Assembly (NCBI GenBank): GCA_028532985.1
Contig: JANCIK010000004.1
Location: 3,100,001 to 3,164,000, forward strand
DNA: 64,000 nt
Direction: 5' to 3'
Source of the DNA: Stropharia rugosoannulata
Taxonomy: Eukaryota > Basidiomycota > Agaricomycetes > Agaricales > Strophariaceae
A program made the position numbers and the translations under genes. The stretch's first letter is position 1. Each line of letters begins with the position of its first letter. Below are positions 34,120 to 44,453 of this stretch, piece by piece. The notes below the pieces were generated by a model. It did not search any database. It was given only the letters and a program-made list of their open reading frames with translations, and was not told the DNA's origin.

Positions 34120-35801
34120 TCAGGAAAACGTCCCGAGCCCTTGCAATTCAAGAGCCACTTGCTGCTGCTGCTCAGATTCAAGAGCTGCTCGCTGCCGTCT
34201 GAGGGCCTTGCACGATGCTGAAGTGTTTGCTTGATGGTGAACTGCTGCCTCAGGAAACACTTGTCTATCAGATGTAAATGTAATTAGGATTAATCAGCAA
34301 AGGGACTGAAGTACGCACCTTGACCACCATGCCAGTAGTTCTTTAGTGCGCAACTTTGTAACCGGACCAGGTGTATCTTCAAAAAAATCAATGATATAGT
34401 TATACAAGCCTTGGTAGTCAAACCCTCCGTAGAAGGCCGCCCAGGAAGGAGCTGTCTGTAAGTTAAAATGCAACTGGAAGATGGGGGTAACAGATATCAT
34501 AAAGGTGTATGCAGGAGCATTTGGGGCAGGATACTCACCTGAACAGCAGCATAGGCTATGGATCTCGGCGTGACCTTATTATTCAAATGCACCTTGGAAG
34601 CCACATTGCGATGCAGCGCTTTTTTGCCCTTGCCAGACATGGTTTTCTGCCGTCTGGCTGGAGGCACATTTTCCTCCTCTTCTCTATCATCTGGACAGTC
34701 TCTCGCAGAAGAGGGTGAGGTGAATATCGCCTTGAATACCTGTGCATTGATAAGTATAAGTAGACCACAGGTGACCAAAGAAACAAACCTGAACAAGTAA
34801 AGGGCTTTTCAAGAAGCCCAACTCTAGTTGTGTAGTATCCGCGCTGTACTTGGAGTAAAAGCATCTGGAGTGATAACTAGATAGCCAGTCGAACTCTTCA
34901 TCACCTGCACGTAGTTTAGCGCGAGTTCTATGAAGCTACATGTTAGACTATTGGGATACATGGCTAAATGACAAGCTTACATTAAATTATCCCAATTGAA
35001 TTCTACGGGGCATAATAGTCGTCCAGTGACATCATGCTCGATCCCCCTGTTCTCGCGACAGCTGGAATTTAATAGCACTTCTGGCCTTGGATTCATGGCG
35101 TTCAACCAATCTGCAATGCAAGCTCGGATTCTATTCAAGTCATCACTTCGTGCACTGTCCGCACCGTGCTGCAGCTATAGTAAGCATGAGTTAATGTGGT
35201 TATGTATGTAAGGAGCATAGGAATTTTTACTTCTGAGTAAAACACACTGAGTTCCTCAGGAGACCCCTCGTCGATCTTCTTCTGAAAGTTGGGAATCAAA
35301 CTCTTGAGTATTAAGAGAGCACCGTGGCTACGCTCCCAGCTGATAATGCACATTAGCTTCCTAAATAAATAATGACAAATACAGGCGTCCCACCTGCGCT
35401 TGAGATCATAACCCTCTTCATCATCAAGTTCTTCAAGCTCATTGAGCAAGTCTGGGTCGTCAGGATCCTCCAGGTAGGCAGAGTATTTGTCAGACTCAGA
35501 GACTATCCCTTTAATTTCTCCACACAGGAAGACAACTTTGCGAACACCTCGACCAAGTTGGCTAGTTGTAGTTGTGTTTCTAAAAGTAGCAACCAGATTA
35601 GTGAGTGGGTTCGAAGTAGCAGCTATCGACTAACCCTTGTTTTCTTTTAGATTTTTTCTCAACATTGACTGTTTCTTGAAGAGCATAAAATCTTCTCTTC
35701 CAAACAGCGCTTGGATCGGACTGGTCCCGAGCATCATCGTTGCGGGTAGAATCGTTGTTGGACTCGGAAGGGATTGCCGTACTAGATGGTTGGCCGGACA
35801 T
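34120..35801 (-). CDS. DUF6698 family protein, passenger gene
   Basis: Member of a basidiomycete family of unknown function (DUF6698), recognised by block order: RKVVFLCGEIKGIVSESDKY, then SHGALLILKSLIPNF, HGADSARSDDLNRIRACI, HDVTGRLLCPVEFNWDN, AQVFKAIFTSPSSA, LNNKVTPRSIAYAAVQ and ELLAWWSR. ATG at 35799-35801. At least five short introns (for example GTTAGTC...TTTTAG, GTGGGAC...TTTAG) are needed, and each tested junction keeps the frame. The last exon carries a Gln/Ala-rich tail and stops at 34120-34122. It lies tail to tail with the small + ORF and head to head with the transposase gene, about 295 bp apart, so the two may share a promoter region. Confidence 0.85.
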
Positions 35802-36095
35802 GACCAGAAGAGGGCTGCTGTAGAGAATAATTGGGTATGGTCAGTCGTTTCTCAGTTTCTATTTCTTATAGGCAGCGTCAACTGACAAGCTCCACTGCGC
35901 TATAGAAACTAGTCCCCTTTAATGTGGTGTTAGTGGAGCAGCGTTTCAGGAGGCGTCTGTTTTCTTTTGATAGATATTGCAGTGTCCTCAGTGTCCTAGT
36001 ACTGCGACTATTCACCAATATCATTCACTTGCATGGCTGCACAATTTCACAGGGCATTTTTAATCTTTTCACTGCTTATCTGTCTTGCATTCTTT
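35802..36095. promoter_or_regulatory. divergent promoter region, DUF6698 and transposase
   Basis: The 294 bp between two divergent starts must hold both promoters. Upstream codons in the transposase frame begin near 36033, but ATG 36096, directly before the zinc-finger Cys, is the better start. Confidence 0.5.
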
Positions 36096-39000
36096 ATGTT
36101 TCCTTGCAAACATTGTCCCGACAACTTCAATGCACTTTCTGCGAAGGGCCTTAAGCTGCACCAAAAGAAATGCGAGGGCTACAAGAAATATGAAGTTGCC
36201 ACAAACGATCTCCGGAAATCAACTGCTGCTTCAAGGAAGAAGAAACAAACTGACCTTAAGGAGTGCAAGAAGCGCATGGAATACAGGCCTGGGGCTTTGA
36301 AAGTGCGCATTACTTAGTCTACATCTTACTGATGTCGCTTTACATTACGTCTATTAGGATCCTCCTGATGACTTAGGACGCCTTGTTGCAATGGATGAAG
36401 CTCCAGACACTCCTACAACTCCTCCGCCTCAGACTTCCTTTTTTGAAGGGCAAGAACATACTGCCACACCTCCTTTACCTTTACCGCCTTCAGCACTTTC
36501 CCCAATTAGGAGCCCACAATTAACAAAAGCTGGTAGACCTAAAAGGAACTACCGCCTACCTGCTAGATATGAAGATATCAGTCCTCAGATAGTGCAACCA
36601 GCGCAGTCTCATGAAGAACCCCAACCCACATCAATACTACCCCGTTTGCATCTCATTGTTCGAAATCAATACCGGACAATGACTGACTTATTTGGTTTAC
36701 TCCGTGAATATCTCTACAGGCCCTCCTTTGATCCGGAGTCAACCATTCCTAAAGACGAGCTTTACCAGGCTGGGGGGCCAATCTCACAACCTTCCTTCAA
36801 CGAGCCGCAAGCTACTGCTGTTCATCGAAACAGAACCATAGAGTTGCTCATGAATTGGAAGGACTCCGGTGCAGTCACCAAATCCGACGGCGAAATCAAC
36901 CGACTTGTGAAAGAAGTCATTCTTGACCCAGATTTCAATGTACAGGAGTTGCAGGGATTTAGTTCAGCAAGGGAGAATATAAGGAGCAACAAAGCTGAGA
37001 AGAACTCTCCATTTTTTGATTCCTTTAAGAACAGTCACGTTGATATTCAAGTTCCCTCAGGTGTAAAGGGAGAACCCCCCGCCACATTCTCAGTTCCAGG
37101 TTTACTGCACCGAAAGCTGACGGCTGTTATTCAAGCAGCATTCGCGTCCCCTCTGGCTCAACACTTTCATCTTACCCCCTTCAAACTTCTCCATGCATCT
37201 CCGAACGGTTCGCAGCAGCGTGTGTTCTCAGAGGTCTACAACTCCGATGTCTACATTGAAGAACATGACAAGATCCAGCAAGCTCCTCTTCCTCCAGATG
37301 AGCCAGACTGCAAGAGAGAAAAGGTTGTATTCGGGCTTATGGTCTGGTCTGACAGCACTCATCTCACAAACTTCGGCACCGCTAAATTGTGGCCCATCTA
37401 TTGCTTCTTCTCATCCCTCTCTAAGTACATCCGAAACAGGCCAAACTCGGGGGCTTGTCAACACATTGCATACATTCCGACTCTTTCCGACTCTTTTGAA
37501 GACTTCGCTTCCTCTTTTTGTAGAAAATGGAGCACACAGAAGAGAGATATTCTGGCCCATTGTCATCGCAAACTGGTTCATGGAGTTTGGAGAATTCTTC
37601 TCGATGAGGATTTTGTTGGTGCCTATAAATATGGTATGGTAATTAGATGCATGGATGGGATTGAACGCAGAGTGTATCCAAGGATCTTTACCTACTCAGC
37701 AGACTATCCAGAAAAGTAAGCCGCATCTATGCTCATTTTTAGCTTCTGATTTATGTTAATTGACTTTGCGAAAGGGTTCTACTGGCCACAATAAGAGACA
37801 AGGGTCTTTGTCCTTGTCCTCGATGCCTCGTTCCGAAATCAAGACTGGACCAGACCGGCACTCAGCGAGATAGCAAGTTTCGACTTAAACACTTTCGTAC
37901 ATTCCTATATAGCTCAGTCCAAGCTGCAAGGAATGCAATCTACAAACTGGCAGTGCCTATAAGTGGCGTTGCTGTCAACCGTCTTCTCAAAGAAACATCT
38001 TCTGTGCCTACTGTGGTAAGTTATGTGCATTCTTTACACTTCTGTTAACTCCATTCGTCTACTTTACTCCTAGAACGCTTTTGTAGATAGACTTGGCCCA
38101 GGCTTTAGCATCAAGCGCATGTTGGTGGTAGATCTGTTGCATGAATTTGAATTAGGGGTCTGGAAAGCCCTCTTTACTCATCTGATCAGAGTGTTATATG
38201 CTGCTTCAACTAATGGTGCTCTAGTTACTGAGCTCAATCTCCGGTTAGCCCAGATTCTACTATAACAGCCTTGTTACTGACAGGAGCTAATATCCTCTAT
38301 AGCTTCAGAAATATACTGTCCTTTGGCCCAAGCACAATCAGACGCTTCTCAACAAATGTTTCAGAAATGAAGAAGTTGGCTGCTCGTGATTTCGAAGACA
38401 TACTTCAGGTATGACCTCCTTTATAAACTTCACGGAGAACTCACTTAATTGTATGTCTTCGCATACAGTGTAGCATCCCTGTATTTGAAGGATTACTGCC
38501 TGAGCCTTGCAATGCAATGGTCCTGAAGTTGCTGTTCAGGACAGCCGAGTGGCACGCCTTCGCTAAACTCAGGCTTCACACTGACGGCACTCTTTCTCGC
38601 CTTGAAGATCTAACTAAGGAGTTTGGGAAACTCTTGCGGGAGTTTAGAAGCACAACAGCGTCCTGCTTTGAGACCTATGAACTTCCTAGGGAGGCAGCCG
38701 CAAGAGCAAGGCGCCAAACATGTGTCAAAGGAAAAGCCAAGGCGACCAACTCTGCTGAATCTTCCAGCAGGAAGCATAAGGAGCTGAATTTGTCTACTTA
38801 CAAATTCCATGCTCTTGGGGACTATGTCCAGACCATTCGTCTTTTTGGGGGAACAGATGGATTCTCAACTCAGGTGGTTAGTGCCATCCCCTCACTTCTC
38901 ATTTTTCCTTCTATTTTACTCAAACTTGCATCATTTAGGGCGAACTTGCTCACAAAACAGTTAAACGTCTATATGGAGCTACCAATAAACGCAATGCTGA

Positions 39001-40418
39001 GCAACAGATTGCGAAACGGGTACGAAGGCTGGAGCGTGCCAATCTGGCGTTTGCCAAGAAACACCAAAAGCAAGATCGTGCGCGCCCCAGAACAGAAAGG
39101 CAAAGAATGGATCTAGAGTCAGCTGAGGGCGATTCTGACCTACGGTACTACATCTCCCCTTCGAAAAGCAGCCCAAAGAATATCTTCAGCATGATGCATA
39201 CCAACAGAGGCGATCCTGCATATCATGTAAGTGTTACACTCCAGAATCCCGAATTGTCCAGACCGCTTATATGCACTTTTCTCTACTATTAGAACTTCCT
39301 ACCTAAACTTCAAGACCATTTGCTAGGACGGCTTACAGGCAGGGAATTTGATGCCGACATGCATGAAGATTTTACAGACTCTGATTGGAATTCGATCCGC
39401 TTTGTTGGAGCCAAGATCTACTCCGTTCAAACATGCTCAGTCTATTATACAAGCTACGACTTGCAGAGGCAATGCGATACAATCAATCCTTCCTCCCATC
39501 CTGACATCATGCTAAGGTCGCCTATCAAGGAAGATGGCGCAGAGCCATATTGGTACGCTAGAGTCATTGACATATGCCATGCTAATGTCTGGGCTGAGAA
39601 CAAAGCGATTCCGGGAGGCAGAAATCCAAAGAGAATGGATTTTCTCTTTGTTCGATGGCTTGGAGAAGAGCCTGAGTATACATCAGGATTCAAAAGCGCG
39701 CGCCTTCCAAAGATTGGCTTTGTTGAATCAAGTGATGACTTCGCATTCAGTTTTGTTGACCCAGCAAACGTCATTCGAGGGTGCCACTTAATACCGGCAT
39801 TCAACAATGGCAGAACTTCAACACTTCTTCCGTGGCCTCATAGTGTCGCTCGCTGCTTAAATTCAGAAGAGGTGGATGACTGGATGAATTTCTACGTAAA
39901 CATGTGAGTAATTTACCCAAAGATGTTCTGAGCTGAGCCAACAGAAATCCAGTTTTGTAGATCGAGATATGCTTATGCGCTATTATGGTGGTGGAGTTGG
40001 TCATGTAAACAACTCACCGCCGCAACAAACTACAGCAACAGACCCTCAAGATGAACATGACAATGGTAGCGTTACTGAAGATGGCCCAGGAGCATTAGAT
40101 GAGCCTGATGACTTGGAGCCTGATGACGAGAACGAAGCTGCTGCAGCAAGTCATGGCCTGACTTACCAGGATGCCTGCACTGGTCCCGGCATCCCACTGG
40201 AAGACACATCTGACTTGGAGTGCGACGACATAGAATCCCAGGAAGGAGATGATGACATAGAGGATGACTCTCAGGGCATAAGGTTGACGTTCAGTGATGG
40301 TGAAGCTGACAGTGATGAGAACTTGGATATGATGGAATTGGATAGTGTTGGTGACAGTGGAAGTACTAGCGGAGGTTCTGATGCTGAGGACAGCTCGGAC
40401 GGTTATGCTTCACTGTAG
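36096..40418 (+). CDS. Plavaka-family DNA transposase
   Basis: Nine exons (36096-36302, 36358-37715, 37775-38015, 38074-38243, 38303-38408, 38469-38873, 38939-39226, 39293-39903, 39953-40418) give 1283 aa with every phase closing. An N-terminal zinc finger (CKHCPDNFNALSAKGL, HQKKC) precedes the family hallmark GRPKRNYRLPARYED and a LFGLLREYLYRPSF block. The catalytic region has VFGLMVWSDSTHLTNFG, YPRIFTYSADYPEK, CPCPRCL and DLLHEFELGVWKALFTHLIR; the two Asp-bearing blocks and HEFELG are the likely catalytic D-D-E region (inferred). The C-terminus reads NIFVDRDMLMRYYGGGVGH, then a long acidic tail. There is no stop or frame break in 3.85 kb of coding sequence, so the gene looks functional. It lies 0.5 kb from the right terminal repeat. 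Confidence 0.93.
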
Positions 40419-40940
40419 TACTTACTTGTACATGAGAACGTGACCGTGACAGTGCCGCAGTACCCCGGTGTTACCTTAGTACTAAGTAGAGCTCTGAGTC
40501 AGATAACTTAAATACTATCCAGATACTATGTAAACCTTATGTTGCCAACTTTATAGAGAATGGTATTGAAGCATCAAAATGCTAGCGCTATACTGTAGCA
40601 TTAAAGATTTCTAATATTTTGGTTAGCCGTTTCATAAGGACAAACGAGGAACTTGACTGATTTGTGACCAATCGCTAACCAATTGTAGATGCACTGACTT
40701 ATTAAATAAACGCTACTGATATGCTATGAACTAGTCACAAGCTTACCATAACATTGGGGAACATTCTGACTAGTCAACCGTATTTTGAATATCTCACCGG
40801 AAAGGTATAATGTCATATCATGTCCCTGAAAGCTATACCAAAACGGAAATAGGTATATGACAGCTTATGTGACATTATTTAGGGCGCACAATATTGCCAA
40901 AGTATCATCGATGTCATATTGCTAAATCTGAAAAACTACT
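40419..40940. other. right subterminal region of the element
   Basis: About 520 bp, AT-rich, without a gene, between the transposase stop and the right terminal repeat. It presumably holds the transcription terminator and transposase binding sites. Several TATAGC- and TGACAT-like short motifs recur, but no clean array is seen. Confidence 0.45.
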
Positions 40941-40951
40941 ATTTCCTGATG
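40941..40951 (-). repeat. right terminal inverted repeat of the 22.5-kb element
   Basis: ATTTCCTGATG, the perfect inverse of 18414-18424; followed by the AC duplication (40952-40953) and the CHAT codons for GYRS. Confidence 0.9.
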
Positions 40952-42961
40952 ACTTCGATACCCAGCAGCTAACATCCCGCCAGCAAGGTGTACGGCCTCT
41001 TCAGAAAGTTTCTCGTCACCAGTGCTAGTTTGGCACGCAGAAAGGAAAGCAAAGTCAGCATATGGAATGTTCAGCTTGATGACGTTCCCAAGCTCGAGAC
41101 GGCCATTATAAAGATGAAACCTGCTTTGGAGCGGCGTGCTTGTATCTTGAACAGCATGACAAGCTACGTGAATCCAGGGATACTGCTCAATCTCCTTTGT
41201 CACAGCATCAACTGTCGCTTGGCTTTTATCGAGATGCATGTAAGAGAAATTTTCTTCACTTTTCAGACTTTCGATGAGAGAAAATACCTCCTGTTGAGTA
41301 CCTGGGATTGGTGCAAAATTTGGTGTATCTGGTTGGCTGATTAAGAGGAATCTGTCGGAGGGTGGTCTTGGGCGATGAATGTTATCGACCAAGTAACTGA
41401 TAGTGGGTATGTATGAAGACACTGCGAAATATGGGAGAGAAGTTATTTTCTTCGCGCCTTCCCCGTATATACCGGCAGCATGAAGAGGGAGGAAAGCCAG
41501 TGGTCCAGTCAAACACCACCAGATACGTGTCCTATTTGTGAGCTGACAGTACACATCAGCTTCATAATTATCCTAAGTATCTCTGTTAACCTACCGGCTG
41601 TATTGTGTGGATATGCGCTGTTATTCGCAGCGCAACACATCTCCAGAGCTCGCTTAGGACATTTCGAATAGAACTTATGTCGCTCCCTTCAGCATTCAAC
41701 CTGAATGTGCCCCTCTGCATGACACCATTCTGCTTCAATGATAAAATTAGTTCCCCCCGCAGAGCTTCGGCTTTTGCATAGGAGAAATCCGGAAGTGGCA
41801 CATGTAGAGGGTCGCCGGAGGAATGTAGGATAAGAGCGTCACATCGACGTTCGTGAATGTTAACCAAAACCACATAACCATATTTCGGCAAGTACTTCAG
41901 TATATCGTGCGCTTTTCGAGGTTGCAGAAAATCTTTGAATTCAGGTATTTCCCGTATTTGTGTGATCAGACTTTCCCATTCTTGCGCCAGCTTGATGTGC
42001 TCGCTGCTTTGCTTCTCCATTGCAATATTCGTTTCTAATATGCCGGCTTCTAAGATATTCACCCTAACGGCGTTATCCTCCGTGGTAGAACCTAAGTGTT
42101 CCAGAGCTTGTGATACTGCTGTCAGACAAGTTGCAAGTGCAGCATTCCGGGCATATAATTTATCCATTGGAGTGCGGAGCTGATTAAGTTGGTTCCATAC
42201 CAGACAGCGACCTTGCTCCAGCCATTCGAGAGCTGAAATGTAGTCCTTCCTTGAAAATGCTACAGCTGCGGCCTCCCTTGTTAGAGATGAGATATTCAAG
42301 AGACTGGTGTGATGCTGTGCCATAGTCTGGTCTAGTCCTGCTACCCGGGAAATAAGATTTACTACAATGCCATATGCATGTAAACTCTCCTCGGCGCCTG
42401 CCAACCTGGACACATCAGAAAATCCTGATTTTGCTATGGCACTATGTAGAGGGGGGGATTTGCTATGGCACTATAAGCTGCTATGGGCTACTATAAGGTG
42501 CTATACAGATGCCCTATAGCAAGCCATAGCAGCTTATAGCATCATAGCAAATCCCCCCCCTTGCATAGTGCCATAGCAAAATCAGGATTTACTGATGCAG
42601 TCTCGCCCAAATTTCCGCCGAAGCTAGTCGTTCGGCAGGTGAGTCAGAAATAACAGCGGAAGAGCTCTGATACTGGGCCAGTACTAGCTGCATATCAGAA
42701 TCGTCTTTTGTATGGTCGTAACGGCATAGATATGCCTTCCCTAAGTTACTCAGCCATTGGCACCGGTCAGCATGGCCTTCTGGAACAAGTTGTACTGTTC
42801 GCTCATGGCATTCGATGGCTTTCTTCAGGTCATCCTCCTTTTTAGTGTGCTCAAATAGACGGGAGTATGCGTTTCCAAGCCCATTGAGCCATGCAGCAAG
42901 GTCACCAGAATGATTATGGGGTGTGAGCATGACACAGCCTTTTCTGCATTAGAAACCGCTT
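40952..42961 (-). pseudogene. middle part of the split TPR-CHAT gene (TPRs and most of CHAT)
   Basis: CHAT domains are caspase/separase-fold peptidases; TPR-CHAT proteins act in induced proteolysis and cell death in bacteria and are abundant, mostly unstudied, in Agaricomycetes. This part reads EAVSNAEKAV at its 5' end, TPRs with LNGLGNAYSRLFEHT and LSNLGKAYLCRYDHT, a helical linker (ALEWLEQGRCLVWNQLNQLR), then the CHAT body: a catalytic His in WIHVACHAVQ and a catalytic Cys in AFLSACQTSTGD, ending LAGGMLAAGYRS at the element boundary. The last 11 codons of the open frame before its stop (HQEIVVFQI) are element sequence. Frame changes occur near 42936 and across the hairpin at 42420-42590 (possibly an intron). 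Both catalytic residues are present. Confidence 0.88.
42420..42590. repeat. 171-bp near-perfect hairpin within the TPR-CHAT gene
   Basis: Palindrome with ends AAATCCTGATTTTGCTATGG and its inverse, arms of about 70-80 bp with a GGGGGGG/CCCCCCCC tract and TATAGC-type core. On the coding strand a GTAAAT donor overlaps its 5' end and a CCAG acceptor lies just past its 3' end; splicing them keeps the protein frame (LHQ joined to LAGAEES). It may be a miniature element that brought in or occupies an intron. Confidence 0.8.
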
Positions 42962-43038
42962 CAAGGATCACATAAAACAGTCCCCTGGTACCGTACACTA
43001 TAGTGTAACCGGGGACTATATATATACTATATGACATA

Positions 43039-43853
43039 CAGTCAAATATGTCATAATGCATAGCGTCCGTTCCCTCCAAAAGTCTATGCATTATCACAAA
43101 TATGCAATATGATACATGTAACACATGTGTGACTAATGTGACACTGTAACATTCCTGTTTGAGAACCAACCGTCGAGCGTCTTCTGCTTTACTTTCTTTA
43201 TCTCCTCGATCTGCAAATGCGCCTGCAGCTTCCTCAAGCGTTCAAACAGATCAAAGGAAATGTCCTCGGGTGCATACCTGAGAGCCATCCTCTCCATTTG
43301 AGCACATAACTGAAGCATGGCAGTGATCGCTGGTTAACATACTGAAAAACTTGCAGCCAGTCATTCAATGTGAGATTGCTACGATGTTCCTTGTCTATCG
43401 GCCATGCCGATGTTTTTGGTGTATTTTTAGCAGCAGGTTCTCGACGCTTGACATCAGGCTGTGTTTTGGGAACAATGCGGGGTTTTCGAGTATGCTCGGT
43501 TCGCTCAGCAGGCATGGGAGAGTAAGAAATCACGGTCAAGTTCTGCTTTGCTGGCACATTAACTAAGAGAATGTCCGGAATAACAAAAGGAGATTTGATA
43601 TGATATTGATATGACTTTGATATGACTGTATTGTTAATGGATTGTCCTGAACATGTTCAAATTTGTTACCAAACTACCAAATTAAGTTACAATTTTTGTA
43701 TGTCATAATGCATAATGCATTCCAAAAGTTTATGCATTATTCAATATGACAATTTTTGCATAAATCCCCGCCCACCAAGTTGGTTCCCATCCAAAACCGA
43801 TGCATTATGACAATTATGCATTATCACATAATGCATTATGACATATTCGACTG
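43039..43853 (-). mobile_element. pogo/Tigger-type deletion derivative nested in the left terminal repeat
   Basis: Inverted ends CAGTC(A/G)AATATGTCATAATGCAT are flanked by TA at 43037-43038 and 43854-43855, the Tc1/mariner signature. Minus-strand frames inside resemble the two ends of a pogo-like transposase: NLTLNDWLQVFQYVN near 43390 and KQKTLDGWFSN near 43150, with the catalytic middle missing. Removing it rejoins the host terminal repeat (ATGACATA-ACATCATTCC), which exists uninterrupted at 47114. Confidence 0.8.
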
Positions 43854-44453
43854 TAACATCATTCCTGCTGATTCTTTTTATAGATATCTATCTGCATTAG
43901 TCATTGGCGCGGTGTTGCATGGTCAAGTCATGTGGGCAATGACCACAATTGGATACTACAAATGTACAATTGAATTTTGGTTTACTAGAATACAGGGTGA
44001 ATACGAGGCAGATGTACTGGCACACCGGTACCACTGTTTGGGGAAAAAAGGACAAAGCTGGCAGTCAGAACTAATGTACAGATGTATGTCATGTTGCTGT
44101 CATGCTTACATGACTTGCATGAGTTCTGTGCTTTGTCCTTTTGGTCTCGAAATGAGTGGTGAAGAAAAACAGAAACTACTTTGCGTGTTGCATTAGCTCA
44201 GGAATCACCCAGAAAACAAGGAGGGATAGGATAAGGAAATCAGGGACTGATGCTTCCCGAGCAAGGGAATGAAACCCCAAAAGAAGGAGGAACATGATTG
44301 TGGAAGAAAGTTAACTAACAGAATTGTCGTCAAGAAGTTGTTCTAGCATTTGAATTTGACGCTGCACTCAGCAAAAAACTGTATAGCTCATGATTGACAG
44401 GAGAATTTTGCAGGTAAGGAGCGAGAATGTCTCTGAAGTACGAGGAAAATTAA

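Larger units (their letters stand above)
18414..40951 (+). mobile_element. 22.5-kb cargo-bearing Plavaka-type DNA transposon
   Basis: Bounded by 11-bp perfect inverted repeats CATCAGGAAAT (18414-18424) and ATTTCCTGATG (40941-40951), flanked by a 2-bp AC duplication (18412-18413 and 40952-40953). Both flanks are one CHAT coding frame, which closes exactly when the element and one AC are removed. An intact Plavaka transposase gene lies near the right end in the + direction. Passengers, left to right: a 205-aa unknown (-), a small ORF carrying a Ty3 element, a RING gene (-), a PD-(D/E)XK-like gene (-), a small coiled-coil ORF (+) and a DUF6698 gene (-). Without the Ty3 element it is about 16.3 kb. 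No other copy of the terminal repeat pair was seen inside, which argues against a smaller nested unit. That the transposase mobilises these ends is inference from position and intactness. Confidence 0.85.

Noticed and set aside
36361..36375. TCCTGATGACTT shared with the right element boundary at 40944-40955
   Set aside because: It lies in transposase codons for PPDDLG, which fit the family, lacks the rest of the terminal repeat and has no partner; chance match.
40409..40420. CACTGTAGTAC at the transposase stop as a CACTA-type terminal repeat
   Set aside because: No inverted partner at any left boundary; the true ends are fixed by the interrupted CHAT frame.
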